Notes: generated from the sequence alone by a model not told the origin. Positions 23,166 through 35,874 are shown, numbered from the stretch's first letter. The stretch is 64,000 nucleotides of DNA from Ophiostoma sp. CBS 140.51 (GCA_029298735.1 JANSLP010000148.1:1-64000), one strand, 5' to 3'. Numbers and translations are program-made.

Positions 23166-23893
23166 ATGGCACCTCCCTCTGATACCCGTCCTGTCGTCAT
23201 CTCCGGCCCATCTGGAGGTATGTCCTCCTACGTACTACCTTTGAGTGTTGAAAGCATCACTAACTAACCCATCCAGTCGGCAAGGGCACCCTCTACAACC
23301 TCCTCTTCCAGCGCCACCCCGATACGTTCTGCTCTTGTATGTTTTATGTCCTCGCTTCGCCCGCATCCGTAACCATTGGACGACATCACTAACCTTGCCT
23401 CTTTTCAGCCGTCTCTCACACTACCCGTGGCCCACGCGACGGCGAGAAGCACGGCGAGCACTACCACTTCACCACCATGGAGAACTTTGAACAGCTTATC
23501 GCCCAGGATGCTTTTGTCGAGCATGCCAAGTTTGGCGGCAACCGCTACGGCACCAGCAAGCAGACGGTGGCCGACCAGTCTGCCAAGGGCCGTGTCGTGG
23601 TTCTTGATATCGAGATGGAGGGCGTCAAGCAGATCCAGGAGCAGCGGGCCCGCGGCAGCAGCCTGGACGCTCGCTACGTTTTTATCGCCCCACCCTCGGT
23701 CGAGATCTTGGAGCAGCGTCTGCGCGGCCGCGGCACCGAGACCGAGGAGAACGTGCAGAAGCGTCTGAAGCAGGCGCTGATTGAGCTCGAGTACAGCAAG
23801 ACGCCCGGCGTGCACGACAAGATTATCGTCAACGACGACCTGGAGAAGGCCTACAAAGAGCTGGAGGACTTTGTCTTCCAGGCGAAGCAGTAG
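23166..23893 (+). CDS. GUK1: Guanylate kinase
   Basis: Exons 23166-23217, 23277-23336 and 23409-23893 give 198 residues, normal for the family. It phosphorylates GMP/dGMP to GDP/dGDP with ATP. The P-loop GPSGVGKGT spans residues 14-22, split by intron 1. The GMP-binding SHTTRGPRDGEKHGEHYHF region and the lid RLRGRGTETEENVQKRL are intact. The start at 23166 sits in an excellent context (CACCATGG). An in-frame ATG at 23037 could give a longer, possibly mitochondrial form by alternative transcription or leaky scanning. Confidence 0.95.
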
Positions 23894-24754
23894 AATGGGA
23901 CGTGTAGATCGATGTTATGAGCTAAGCCAGTTTCTTTTGGAGTCGACAGCGATAGGAGACATAAAGAGACTCTTATATAAAATGGGGTTTGCTGGCCGAC
24001 CCGTCAGATGGAAAAGACAGGATAGAATTGCAGTATAGACTCTCCCACCAATATAGTGGTGGTCGATTGAACAAATGAATATACGAACATGATACGTTTC
24101 CATAATATTGTCCATACAAAAAGAGAAGACACCGTGAATATAAGTACTGAATCGCATTGGCGGGAAGAGGGTAATACTAAAAGAAGCGCCCGAGGCTGTA
24201 TAAAACCATAAAAAGTGGTAAAAACAACACGTGCTGTACGTAAAGTGAAAAAAAAAAGACAAAGTAAAAGAAATAAAAAGGAAGCAATTAGGAAGATACA
24301 GTAAGGCATCAAAAACCACAAACAGAAGCCAAGGCCAGGCTAGGAATGGCCAGCGCCGTCTACCACAGTCTTAACAAAAACCAAAGCCGGCAAATCCACC
24401 CAAAGCAATAATATGTAATGTGCCCTATTTTTGTTTTTCCGAAACCACCTGCTTCCTTCGTCCTCCTTTTTTGTGGCTTGGGGTTGGCGGTAGTAGTAGA
24501 ATTATTGTCGTGGCTCCAGTGCGGAGATAGAACACGAAAGTCGGCGAGTCTCACGCTGTAGCGAGCAGGTCGAATCGAGTCGAGTCCAGCATGGAGCCAG
24601 GGGTATGATGTGAGAGCAAAAGAATAGGCTGAAACAAACAAAAAAATGATCATGAGAGTAAAAAGATGGTCAAGGTAAACGTTCAAAGGGGGGTCAAAAG
24701 GCATGCAAGGGCACGCTCCATCACCACTCTTCCTTCACGTTTGCGTTTCAAAGC
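23894..24754. other. Tail-to-tail 3' UTR region
   Basis: AT-rich, A-rich on +, between converging GUK1 and CDC10. No coding frame with family character. Confidence 0.55.
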
Positions 24755-26050
24755 TTAGTAGCCGTTCATGGTCACCCGCTGGGAGCCACGGCTCAGCTCA
24801 CGGTCGGCCGCAGGGCTAATCGGCCGGCTGCCGTGGCCACCAGCACCCTGGGCGCTGCTCTCCTTCAGGGCCAGCAGCTGCTTGGCACGGAAGGTTTCGT
24901 AGTGGATCTGGGACGTGGTCTCAATTAGGTCCTGCAGGTGCGTGCGCAGGAGGAAGTTGCGCAGATGCACGAACTCGCAGTGGTCCTCGTCCTCGACGTT
25001 GATGACGCCCCACCGGTTCTGGCGAGCCGGGACCTGCTTGCCGTTGATGATGATGGACTTCTCCGAGCCGACGACGGCGAAGGGGATCAGGCTCTGTTTA
25101 ACGTTAGTTGATGGGCGTCACATGGGTGGGGAAATCGGTAAGAGATTGTGCCAGGGCCTACCTTGATCTCCGTGTTGACGGCAACCTCCTCGTCGTCAAA
25201 CTCGTCGTTGTCGTAGGGATACATCTTCAGGTTGTGGAAAGCAAACTCCTCCTTGATACGGGCCTTGAACTCCTGGCGCTCCTCCAGGGTAAGGGAGTCG
25301 GACTTGGCAATGACGGGCACGACGTTGACAACGTCAGACAGCTTCTTCAGCACGACAATATCGATGGGCTTGAGTGAGTGGCCCGACGGCTGGATGAAGA
25401 ACAGGCAGCAGTGGATGCGGGTGTCCTGGATGTAGCGCTCGCGCTGGGCGGTGAGCTCCTTGCGCAGGTAGGCAGAGTGCTGGTCCTTGATGTACTTGAC
25501 GATGGGGTCCCAGCAGCGGTCGTTGTTAATCAGATCGCCGTAGCCGGGGGTGTCGACAATGTTGAGGCGGAGCCGCACGCCGTTCTCCTCGATAATGTGC
25601 GAGACGGCGTGGATCTCAGTGGTCGAGCGGATAGTCTCCTCGGGCATGAGGCGGCCCTTAGATTCCATCAGGTGGGAGGCGAAGATGGTGTTGATCAGGG
25701 TCGACTTGCCGAGACCGGTTTGGCCTAGAAGGGGGTGTTAGCCACCATTACAAAGTCATACATCTTGAACTAGAAGGCATTGCCCCAGCCGAAGCTGCAT
25801 CGCAACATCGTGATGAGAAAAGGGGTCGGTCGTCCGATAGCCGGGCCCAAGCTCCCTTTCACACCGCACTACTTGTCCTCAATGCAGCACCGACCACCGC
25901 AAAGCCATGGAGCAGGAAACAAAACTTACCAACGCAAATAACGTTGAACTGGAAACCACGCTTCAGGAGCTTGCGCTCGATCTGCGACGTGATGCTGTCA
26001 AAACCAACATGGCTCTGAGGGTAAATCGTGGCAGGGGGCATGGCCGCCAT
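24755..26050 (-). CDS. CDC10: Septin, Cdc10/AspD class
   Basis: Exons 25930-26050, 25162-25724 and 24755-25093 give 340 residues. It is a GTP-binding cytoskeletal protein of hetero-oligomeric septin filaments at septa and hyphal tips. The P-loop GQTGLGKST is at 41-49, interrupted by the first intron. Also visible are a DTPGYGD switch, an AKSD base-recognition motif and the septin unique element ending near RNFLLRTHLQDLIE. The short N-terminus and short C-terminus without a long coiled coil place it in the Cdc10/AspD class rather than Cdc3, Cdc11 or Cdc12. The start is in ACACAATGG context. Head-to-head with MRPL32. Confidence 0.93.
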
Positions 26051-26898
26051 TGTGTCGATTTGTGGAAAAGGAGGTGGACGAAGAAGTGAACACGAGTGCG
26101 GTTGGAGCAAGACAGATCTGACGCGCGAAGGAGACGGTCGAAAGAGATGGAAGACGAAAAAGCGGTTGAAAGTGAAGCTGGGAAAGCTGGAAACTTGGGA
26201 TCGCGATGTCACAGGTGGAAGGGAAACAAATAGAGTTTCTTTCTTTTTGGGGGGGTGGGAATTGGGAATTGGAAATTGCGCGAAACAAATTGTGGTGTAT
26301 GTGTGTTCCGTAGCACCTGCCCCCGTTATATTAGGGGGGACAAGGAAAGAGAGATTTGCTCCTCACTTTCCCTTTTCCCTCCTGCGTACCCCCTATTTTC
26401 ACAAGAGCAGTCAGGAGCGACCCAAACGTCGTCTCCCGCCTGCTTTCCTTTCGCGGACAGGGGTAGAAAAAGGGGAAGGAAGGCTGGCTGGCGAATGCTC
26501 ATTGGACAGAAAGTGCGTCCGTGTGCCTTGGCCAGACACCATTGGGCAACGGCAGTCCCCTGTGGGGCCCGCCAGGGAAGGAGAGCATGGGGAGGTGCGC
26601 ACTAGCAGCAACGATCGTTGTTTCCTGCTCGGACGAAGGACTTGCTGGCCAGTGGGTACCTGGCGCGCTCGCATTGGGAAAATGACTAAGCCAGACAAAA
26701 GGTGGGACGGCATGATGGGTGGCAGAAAAAAACCATGGGCCGAAAAAAAAGCATCACCGAAATGGCGTGAGCTTTTTGGACGGCACTGCACACGCGACAA
26801 CCACACCTCGACGACGATTAATTGGCAATCGACGGCCACCCGCTTGACCCTATCTTCTCTCAACTCACTACACACTACACACACACACCGTGTCCGCC
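26051..26898. other. Divergent promoter region, CDC10 / MRPL32
   Basis: Shared 848-bp upstream region. A CA-rich tract (about 26870-26889) lies just before the MRPL32 start. A + frame running through here into MRPL32 has no family character and is rejected. Confidence 0.55.
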
Positions 26899-27457
26899 AT
26901 GGCCGCTGCTGCTATGCCGTTCCGGACGGCCGGTTCGGCCTCGATCCTCCAGCGGCTTTTCGCGTCGTCTGCCCCGGCGACCTCGACCTCCTTCACATCT
27001 ACTGCCGCCTCGAGCGCATTAATATCATCACGTACAGGGCGCATTGCCTCTCTGTTCGCACACCGGCTCGCGGCCGCCCCTGTCCTCTCCGCCATCCCCG
27101 CCATGTCTCTCGCGCTGCCATCTCTGCCATCCTTGCCGTCGCTGCTGGGCGACATCTGGGAGTCGATCCTGCGGGCAGTGCCGAAGAAGAAGACGTCGCA
27201 CTCGAAGAAGCGTAGTCGGCAGATGGCCGGCAAGGCGCTCAAGGACGTCACCTCGCTGTGCAAGTGCCCAGCCTGCGGACGGACAAAGCGGATGCACCGC
27301 ATTTGCCCACACTGCATGGAGAGTGAGTATCCCTCTTTGTGTCTTCATGGTCCATTCGTGACTATTCAAGGACCTGTATGTGTGGCAACTCGCAGTATTT
27401 TGTTCTTTTTGCTAACAATTTCTAGCGATTCGGGACATGATGAAGAAGCGGTTATAG
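26899..27457 (+). CDS. MRPL32: Mitochondrial large-subunit ribosomal protein bL32m
   Basis: Exons 26899-27322 and 27426-27457 give 151 residues. It is a component of the mitochondrial 54S subunit. An Ala/Ser/Arg-rich acid-poor N-terminus (about 70 residues) is the import presequence; in yeast this protein is matured by the m-AAA protease. The mature part starts near VPKKKTSHSKKRSRQMAGK. It carries the zinc ribbon CPACGRTKRMHRICPHCM with four Cys and ends TIRDMMKKRL, supplied by the 32-nt last exon. Confidence 0.92.
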
Positions 27458-28129
27458 CCGCATCCACGCGACATGGCGCCACTTTGAGCCGTACACACCA
27501 CGGTATGGCCCTTGGTGATTGGCATTAGAAGTCGAAGAGGATATCAATCGTCCGAGTCTTTTTTACCGACGATACGAAAATATACAACATGTACAATATA
27601 AGATGCATGGGACATTTGCATCGAGAGTGGATGTTAACTGGGAGAGAGCTACGCACGGCAGTAGCGATGGAGACACGATAGAATACTCCTTATGTATATA
27701 CAATACCAAAATGAACTGATCCTTAACGCCTTGCATCCAAATCTGCAGTTCCCAGGGTGTTGCCCGTAGTTGCTGGGCTGAGAGTTGTCAAAGTGAACAG
27801 GCGTTATTAGACTTGTCCGGTAGTAACGAAATATTGCACCGTGTAAAGCAGGAGCCGGTTTGCACCTTCCTGCCAAAAGATATAAACAAACGTTGTTGTG
27901 TCAACTTTGAAGATATTCGGAAGTAGCGAATGTCGTTGGTCACGGAAGTTGGAGAGAGCTACTGGCAGCGAGCAGCGCAGACACAGAAGGAGCTGTTCGT
28001 GGCGCCTGCCCCACACTAGCCTTGGGGATTCTGCCAAACGGCAGAAGCTCCAAAAACGTAAACCAGACAACAAGAAAGAACACTTCAACACCTTTTTTCG
28101 TTCCCAGCTCTCTTTAAATCGACGCCACT
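27458..28129. other. Intergenic, MRPL32 3' end and SKI8 promoter
   Basis: No supported gene. The sequence before SKI8 is C/T-rich around its start (28095-28130). Confidence 0.5.
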
Positions 28130-29364
28130 ATGGTATGCGACTTATCATCCTCTACAATCTACTTACAGAATCTCTATTCCCCAGCTAACTTCTGCGCAGT
28201 CAAAACAATACTACATCGCCAAGGCTGTGGACAATGGTGCGTGCGCTGAACCCCCCCCACCCCCCCAAAAGGCAAACGACAAGGCTCTCAAAAAAGACCA
28301 CAGGAACAATATGGCTAACCTTTCAACTTCTTCCTTTAGCCCACGAGACGGACATCTTCTCGATAACAGTGACGCCGACCTCAGTCATCTCCGGCTCCGG
28401 CGCATCGACACTGCGCGTCCACAGCACGACTACCGCCGAATACCCCATTGCACAGTCCATTGACGGCGCACACAAGCTCGGCTGCCACCATGTCACGACA
28501 GCAAAAGGTTCTCCAGGCCAGGTCGCCTGCTCGGCAGGCTTTGGCGGCGAGGTGAATGTGTGGCGGCGCATTGAGGCGGGCGACTGGGCACTGGACACGA
28601 CGCTGCGGCCAAGCGACCTAGTTAAGGGCGGGACTACTGCTCCGGCCGAAGGTGAAGATGGTGCAGCTGAGGCCAAAACGGAAAAGACGACAGACGCGTG
28701 GGCCCTGGCGCTCAGCAAGAATGAGCAGTACTTGGCGTATACGACACATGATGGACGGGTGGGCGTGTGGGACCTGCAGGCCAAGGCGCAGTTGCTCGTG
28801 TACAGCGCACACAACCGGGCGACGAGCAGTTTCGCCATGGCGGTTGACTTGAGCCAGGACGGCAAGTACACAGCGGCGGGCTACCAGAGCGGGTCTGTCA
28901 ACGTGTTCAACAATGACCAGTCGAAGCTGGTGTATACCTTGCCGGGGCTGGCCAAGCCGGTGCGGGCTGTGGCGTTCTCGCCGCTGGGCAAACGGTTGGC
29001 AGCCGGCGGTGACTCGGGTGTGATCTCGCTCTACGACATGAAACACGGTGAGCCCGTGGGAAACTTGACGCCGCCTGGGTCGACGACATCGAGCTCGGCC
29101 GTTTGGGTGATGTCGCTCGACTTTTCGGCGTCGGGCGAGTACCTGCTGGCCGGGTACATGGACGGCAAAGTGCGGGTATGGAATGTCGAACTAGGGACGT
29201 GCGTGGCGACCAACGGCGAGACGGAAATGTCGGCGATTTGGAGCGTCAAGTGGCTGCCACCCAAGTCGGAGCGGCCCGGTGCCGACACAGAGAGCTTCTG
29301 CACAGCAGGGGCGGACCGGCGGCTAACGTTCTACCGCGAGGCCGGCTCGAACCCAATAATATAG
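28130..29364 (+). CDS. SKI8: WD40 protein Ski8/Rec14
   Basis: Exons 28130-28132, 28200-28236 and 28340-29364 give 354 residues. The first coding exon is only the ATG; the second adds 12 codons. The protein begins MSKQYYIAKAVDNAHETDIF, matching the Ski8 family start. A beta-propeller of about seven WD40 blades follows, with motifs such as VGVWDLQ, VNVFNND, ISLYDMK and VRVWNVE. Ski8 is part of the cytoplasmic Ski complex, which feeds mRNA to the exosome, and in fungi including Sordaria also acts with Spo11 in meiotic double-strand-break formation. The second intron contains C-runs and an A-rich stretch. Confidence 0.9.
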
Positions 29365-31615
29365 ACTGGGGCAGTCTTTCACTCTACAATTGCGAAAAAA
29401 TAAAATAAAAAAACAATGAACCAAGCATGAATCGACTAGCGTGCATTCGGATACAGCTGATACCCGCTCTGTTAAGCAAGATGAGATGGTGTGCCAGACC
29501 TCAGTCATAAATGGCAGTGCGTGAAGATGATTTCAAGATTCCCCGTTGACTACAAGGAAGCCAGGTCGAGGAGAGCCGTTGCCGTGCATCATCTGGAGAA
29601 CCGGTTTGCTCAGTGTTGAACTAGATGAAGAGATCATTGTCTGTCCATGAATATGCCAAGCTCAGCAACCAGAGTTGTGGTCAAAATGCGGAGAACGGCA
29701 GACGTGAATGATGGGGCACTAACAAAGACAGGAAGGGGAAAAGAGAGCGTAGCCGGGTCAAACGCATTCACACACAGCAGCCGTCTCATTCGGAGATATC
29801 TTGAAGCCTGGAGAGCTTCGACTTGTCCTTGGGCATTTAGTTCAGATGCTGTGGTCAAGCAGGGGTGGATGCTGTTGACGTAGGCTGCCAAAATCGAAGG
29901 ACATCCACATTCACATCAAGTCTAGACCTTTGTGCTTGCTGCCGATTGTTGATTGTTGTTTGTTTACGATTTGCGTCTGAGCGGATCACGGATCGCAGAC
30001 CTGGAGACAAAGTCGAGGCATGAGATGGAAGCATGATGTTGAGGCATGCTTGAAAAAGACCCCTATTGAATTTCGGAGGATAAAAGGTGCATGCCATGAA
30101 GATGTCGGTTTTATGTGTGTATGTGTGTTAATGTTATTATTCTTTTTTTTCTCACTCTTTCTTTTCTTGCGCACAGACTTTCCGGGTAGAAGTACGAGAC
30201 GGAGCGTTGGCAACAAAAAGTGCCCCTGTACCCCAAAGTCGAGACGATTTTAAGCAATTGCGCAGGGCACGGCCGATCAAACCCGATCCAACGCTGGATC
30301 TGGCCGACGATCAACAACCGATCAAACGGGAAGGAGAAGAGAAGGAAAAAAGAAAAACGGAAGCCTGGTAGTTGATAGATAGTTATTGTGCACATAGATT
30401 AACATATGGGAATAAAAGAATAAAAATACAAGTAAGAAGAAAGGAGAAAGACTTAGTTTGAAATAATAATCTCTTTACCGTGAAGCACTTTATTTCAACA
30501 TAAACCAACCACAATCAATAGCTATTCTCCTTCACAAGAAACTATCCCAATATTTCTTTTTCATCTCCTCAAACTCATCGCTTATGACAACTTATGACAA
30601 CCAGGAGGCGGCGTGGTTCAACTACCCCTTCTTCCCTCTTTCTTCCTCTCTCCGTTGTCTCCGCCTCGCAACTTGATACTGTTCCAGAGAATGTGCAGAC
30701 TCGGCTTCCAAGCGAATCATCCAAAATAGGAGGGACGCGTCCCAACGCACTGCAGATCATGTCGTCTAGTTGTTCTCCTCGTCTTTTGTCTACTCTCTTC
30801 TCTCGCTGTCATCAACGGTCTGGACCGTCTGCACAGATGGGGGTTCTAACTATATCCCTGTCCCAGTATTGCCGTCTCTTTTTTGTTGCCATCTTTTGAC
30901 ACGCTGTCAGTCTAAACCGAATTCCCGGAAACCTGGAGGCTGATCCGCGATCTATGCTTGGCGAGGCCGTTGAGGAGGGAGGGAATTGGGGGAAAAGAAA
31001 GGTAAAATAAGAGAGGCTACGAAATGAGGAAATCAAAGGGGCACGGAAGATCCGCCGGGGGCAATGCCACAGTTTTTAGTGTATGCGTATTGCAGGCACC
31101 TCCATTTCTTGGACGTTGCCTTCTTTGGCTGGTTTGAAAACAGACGATGCACGATGCACGCCCAACTTTGGCTCTCTGCTTTCTGGCTTTCTGACTTTCC
31201 TGGCTCTCCTTCCGCTCCCCCTTTTCGTTTCCATTTTGCGTACCCGGAGTTGCTTCATCCTTGTGTTTGTGTGTCGTCTCTTTCCGTGGCGTGGTCCTCT
31301 TTAAAAGTATCGTGATCCCCAGACGAAGGCCCTTTTGTTGTCTTCTCCTCTCCCCTCTTTCCTTCTTCTCCTCTTTTGATCGCCATGCTCACTTTGATGC
31401 AGTAACAGTTTCTTTTCTTTCTTTCTCCTTTTCTTCTTTATTTTCTTTTTCTCTTCTCTTCTTCTACACTCTTTTGATAGGGGTTTTTTATTTACCGACA
31501 GCGACTGGTAGCGCTCGTCTTTCACTCTTTTATTTTACATTATTATTTTATTTCAAGGAAGCATTTATTTTCTCCTTTTTTATTTATTTTTTCTTTCTAC
31601 CAAAACCATCTCAAA
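29365..31615. other. 2.2-kb intergenic region with long pyrimidine-rich leader
   Basis: No supported gene. The final 300 bp (about 31310-31615) are strongly T/C-rich on +, directly upstream of the GPI-protein start, and probably form its promoter and 5' UTR. Confidence 0.55.
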
Positions 31616-32657
31616 ATGAAGCCGGGTTCTCTCATTATATCACTCGCCTTTATGGCCTTCAGCTCAGCACTGGCACAGAACAGCACGGCCTCAACCGATG
31701 TCGGAAAACACAACGGCAGCGGCGGCGAACACAACGGCGGCGGCCATCAAAACCACCACGAACACGAGCGCGGCAAAGAAAAACACCATCACCACAAACT
31801 CAAGGGCGTCAATGCCGGCTCGACGCTCGAACGCTGCACGACTTTGCAGCGCTTCAACAACATTCTGGACACGGCCGCCAACGCTACACAGCTCCAGGCC
31901 AAATTCAAGGGCAACACCACACGTATTGCCCATATTCAGGCCGAGGCTGCCCAGCTACAAAACGCTACATCGCCACAGGGCGCGCTGCTGGTGAGCCTGC
32001 GTAGCAACGCGACGTTTTTGGGCATATGCGACGCCATCTTTGCGACGGAGAGCAACGACGTGCAGTGCAAGCGGCTGCTGCTCCTCGAGAGCGAGGCGGC
32101 CATTGCGGCCAACGCGACAGCTCTGACAAAGCTGGCACATGGCAACAACACAAAGGCACAGCAGATCCAGGCCGAGGTGATAAAATCGCAACCGGAGCTG
32201 GCGACGCTCCAAAACAACCAGACACTCCAGCAGTTCTGTGCCATGTTCCAGACACGGGCGCAATGCCGAGTGATCAAGGAGCTGTACGGCGATGTGAGCC
32301 TAGCGCGCAATGCGACGAAACTAAACCAGACACTCGAGGGCAACACGACACGCATCGCCGAGTTCCAGAGCCTCGTGGCCAAAGCGACGACACAGCTGGA
32401 CAAGCTGCTGAACAATGCAACACTGGTGTCGGTCTGCAAGACGGAGATGCCGTATATCATCGATTTGGGTAAGTAATTCAGGGCGTGGCTCTCAATATGT
32501 AGCCTTGGTCTACATGCTAACACCTCTAGCCAACGAACTTCCCAATGCTACGGTGACATCAGCCGATTCGGTGAGCCAGTCCGATGCATCTCGCAGCGCG
32601 GCCGGCTCGATGGTGTCGCTCGTTGTATTCTTCATGCTGAGCTTCTACTTGTTGTAG
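31616..32657 (+). CDS. GPI-anchored protein with three Cys-bounded glycosylated repeats
   Basis: Exons 31616-32468 and 32530-32657 give 326 residues. A signal peptide (MKPGSLIISLAFMAFSSALAQ) is followed by a His/Gly/Asn-rich segment with KEKHHHHKLKG (54-64). Three tandem repeats start at C74, C151 and C217. Each has an N-glycosylation sequon at Cys+15, a Gly-Asn-x-Thr sequon at +25 to +28, a Gln at +34 and another sequon exactly seven residues before its closing Cys (C138, C208, C274). The C-terminus (SRSAAG then a hydrophobic end) is a GPI-anchor signal. Repeat cores are predicted helical from Ala/Leu/Gln content. No family recognised; cell-wall or surface role inferred. Confidence 0.88.
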
Positions 32658-32958
32658 GGGCAAGGAGTACGATCTAGTGTCTGTTTTGATTTGTTGATTG
32701 TAATGTCGTATGTGCTTGACGTTTTGTCGGCATATATCTTTGTTGCGTGGAGCGTAATGTTTTGTCTGGCTGTTTTGTGTTTTCTCCTTTTTAAAAACTG
32801 TCGTTATCGATACCCCTTTTATTTTCATATTTCAACCAAAAAAAATACTAAAACAAGAGTTAGATGGGATGTTGAGTGTACGTCAAGTGATGTGGTAAAA
32901 ATATGACGTGAGATATGTGCCGAGATCGACACAAGTATATTCAAAATTGTGACTGTGT
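32658..32958. other. Tail-to-tail 3' UTR region
   Basis: About 300 bp, T-rich then A-rich, between converging genes. No other content seen. Confidence 0.55.
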
Positions 32959-35874
32959 CTACTCTATCTCCTCAATGCGAGGCTGTGATGGAAGGGTTTG
33001 GCTGTAGGAAACACCCGACGTTGTCGACGTGGTAGTCCCGATGTTGCCCGGGTTGATGGACAGACCAGCCAGACCAGAAAGGCCAGAAAGGCCGGAAAGA
33101 CCGCCCAACGATGGATCTCCGGTCAACATATTGCCGCTCTCACTCGCCGGTGGTAGTATCGACGTCATCTGCCAGTTCTCCAGGCTCTCAATCACGTCTA
33201 TGGCGTGCTGCTTCACCAGCCCATCCTCGTCCGTGTCGGCCACGTAGCGCAGGATGCACAGAATATCATCCTGGCTCTGCTGAGTGAGGCCAAAGCCGAG
33301 ACGACGTCCTGCCTCCCGAGCATCGTGCAGTGCCCGCACAAAGCTGAGGATCAACACAATAGCAGCACGCCGCAGAATAGCCTTTTCTAGCTCGGGCTCC
33401 ATCGTAAGCACATGCAGTGACAGGTCAACAGCACCCGAAGCCAGAGTAGCGCCAAGTCCGGCAATGTTGACGTCGATGCCCGAGGCCATAATGGAGAGCG
33501 CCGAGGCACGGATGCGGACGTCTTCGCTGCCGCGTTTGCTGCCCCAGCCTTCAACAATACGGCCTAGGATTTCGTTGCGTTTGCGTTCTTCGTCGGTCAG
33601 AAGAGCATCTTCCATATGAATGTCCTCTTCATCTTCTGTGGAGTCGTCCATCTTCCGTTTTGCTTTGAGATCACGCATCCGCTGCTCGCGGGCCTGCTTG
33701 GTCTCCGTCTTGGGTCTGTGGCCACGCCGGCCTGCCATCTCGAGGAGAGCTTGGCCGACTTGTTCTCCAGTTTCACCGGCAAAAGTTGCGCCGAGACGCT
33801 GGACGACTTGCAACAGGGCCTCGCCAAATCGTAGCCGTGTGTCGACGCTCTTCATCTCGTTGGTGTCAACATAGTAGTCCAGCAGCTCCTTTGTGGTCGA
33901 CTTGGGGTGCTTGTCTGCTAGGAGTGTGAAGATTTTGATGACACGCAAGTTGACGTAGTCTTCGTTCTCGTCAAGCATAGACGACATCATGACCAGCAGG
34001 GCAGGAATGTCTAAAATAGAGCTGTTGGAGATAATCAAGCCCTGCAACAGGTTCAGTCCTTCAGACCGGACCGGCGGCGGCGAGTCGGCTTGTGTAATGT
34101 AGGAAATGGCCAGACTGTATGTTTTGCGGTCTTCAATTTGCTGTTGGCTTGATGTGGATGTGTTTGCATTTCCTGCTGCGTCCGGGTCTTCAATCTCGTC
34201 TCTGTACTTGAGGAACAGTAGCAGGTTCTTGGCCGTCTTGGCCGTTTCATTGACTTCATCGGTGCCAGATGCCCTGCTGATTTTAGCAAGCGAGTCTTCA
34301 ATGGACTGGACAATGGTCGGATCGGCCTTTGCTCTCCGGAAGCCGGGTGACGTGACGACCAAATTGAGAAGACTCATCAACAGTGGCACCGTCTCGTCTT
34401 CTGCTAAAGATATTTCGTCTTGTTGACTGAGAAGGCCGCTGACGAGTTCGAGAATATGGTCTGGTCGGCCCGCGAGCTTTTCGGGAAACTTCTCCATCAT
34501 CTTTTGCAGCATACTACCCTCGAGGACGTCTGCGAGGGGGTTGTTGTCCAGGCCTTTTTTCTGGTCATCGTCCTCCTCCTTGATCAGGACAAGGCCCTTG
34601 TTTGCCTTCTGCTTGGGCTTCTTTGAAGATAACCAGCGGCTGAAGAGGTCCAAGAAGATGGACGAGATGTCTTCGTTGTCAGTCGAGATTCCTGCCAAAA
34701 GATCTACTAGAGCATCGGATTTGGGTCCAATCTCGTTCCACCGCGTCTGCAGAATCTCCGCCGCCGTTGGTGGTATACTAGGTACCGACACTATGCAGAT
34801 ACTGTTCTGGTTTGCATCCGTTGCCTGGTACTGCCACTGCGGCGTCTTGTTGGCGTCTCTTGACCCTTCAAACAGAAGATCTCGAACAATGGGCATCACC
34901 TTGTCAGGTGCCGTCGAGATTTTGAGGTAGATTTTGAGCAGGTTCCGTGCTGGCAGACAATAGTCTTCCTCGCACCTCTTTGAGACGTTGGACCAAGACG
35001 ATAGTGCCCATAGAGGTAGAACGACGGGGTTCAACAGCCGCCTTGTCAAGCCCGGATTTGGATGGGAGATGATCAGCGTCTGCAGTCGTCGTAAACCTCC
35101 AGCAACGTTCTCTTCAGACACCAGCACTGCGGCCGCATTTCTGCGTAGATCGACAACATCTTCGCCACCTCTTGATGATGCGGACTGTGCCGGTGTTTGA
35201 CTTGTCGTCGGATCTATACAACGCAGCATGGGCTCTGCAAAGTTGGTCCATCCAGGCGTGCCAGGTGCGCCAAAGCTCTTGCGGCCGAGAATCCCGAAGC
35301 CAATGACGTAGGCAGCCACCTTGGCAAGCTCCAAGCCATCGTGTCCGTCCAGAAGAGCCAGGAGCTGTGGCGCAATGCCCTTGAACCAGTCTTCGGCCGT
35401 TGCTCGCACCGGTGGACTCGCCAACAGTCTTGTGGCCATCTTGAGCGCCTCGAGAGTGATCTGTGCGCCCTGCTTCTGAGGAGCTGAAGAGTTGCTGTTC
35501 GCATTCGACGGATGCACCGAGAACACAAACTCAAGAGTAGCCCTCACACCGTCACTTCGGAGAGGAAGCAGAGCCAGCTGGCTCATGAACTCATTACGAA
35601 CCACATCGAGCGCCCGGCCTGGCTGGATGAGGACATTCAGTGCGGGTAGTAAGGAGACAGTGGGTGTCCTATACCAGTAAGTACGGATTCATCATAAACC
35701 AATATTAAAGTTGTCTTCTTGCACTCACTTTTGAAGCAAGTCTGAAAGCTGCTGCTGGGCGGCTTGACGGCCTGGTGTATTTGGGTCAAAGGCAGCGCTG
35801 CCTAGAGCTGCAAGCGACTCTAACAAAGTCTTCTGTGCCTCTCGCGCCTCATTAATAGGAGCAGGGGCATCCAT
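32959..35874 (-). CDS. RTP1: RNA polymerase II nuclear-import factor Rtp1/TANGO6-like
   Basis: Exons 35729-35874 and 32959-35668 (60-bp intron) give 951 residues, close to the family length. It is an all-helical HEAT-like protein. The C-terminal third resembles the conserved RTP1 C-terminal regions: DVRIRASALSIMASGIDVN, then LSLHVLTMEPELEKAILRRA and a late helix with KQHAIDVIESLENWQ. In yeast Rtp1 promotes assembly and nuclear import of RNA polymerase II. A basic segment (KQAREQRMRDLKAKRK) followed by an acidic stretch sits between. The tail has GLS/GLA tripeptide repeats encoded by 9-bp DNA repeats (about 33065-33105). Assignment is from remembered family features, so moderately sure. Head-to-head with NDC1. 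Confidence 0.75.

Noticed and set aside
26028..27215. 395-residue frame on + running from the CDC10 promoter into MRPL32
   Set aside because: Overlaps the MRPL32 exon in another frame; composition random, no family features.
31936..32523. 195-residue frame on - in the GPI-protein gene
   Set aside because: Shadow of the repeat-rich coding exon; the + strand has signal peptide, sequons, intron and GPI signal.
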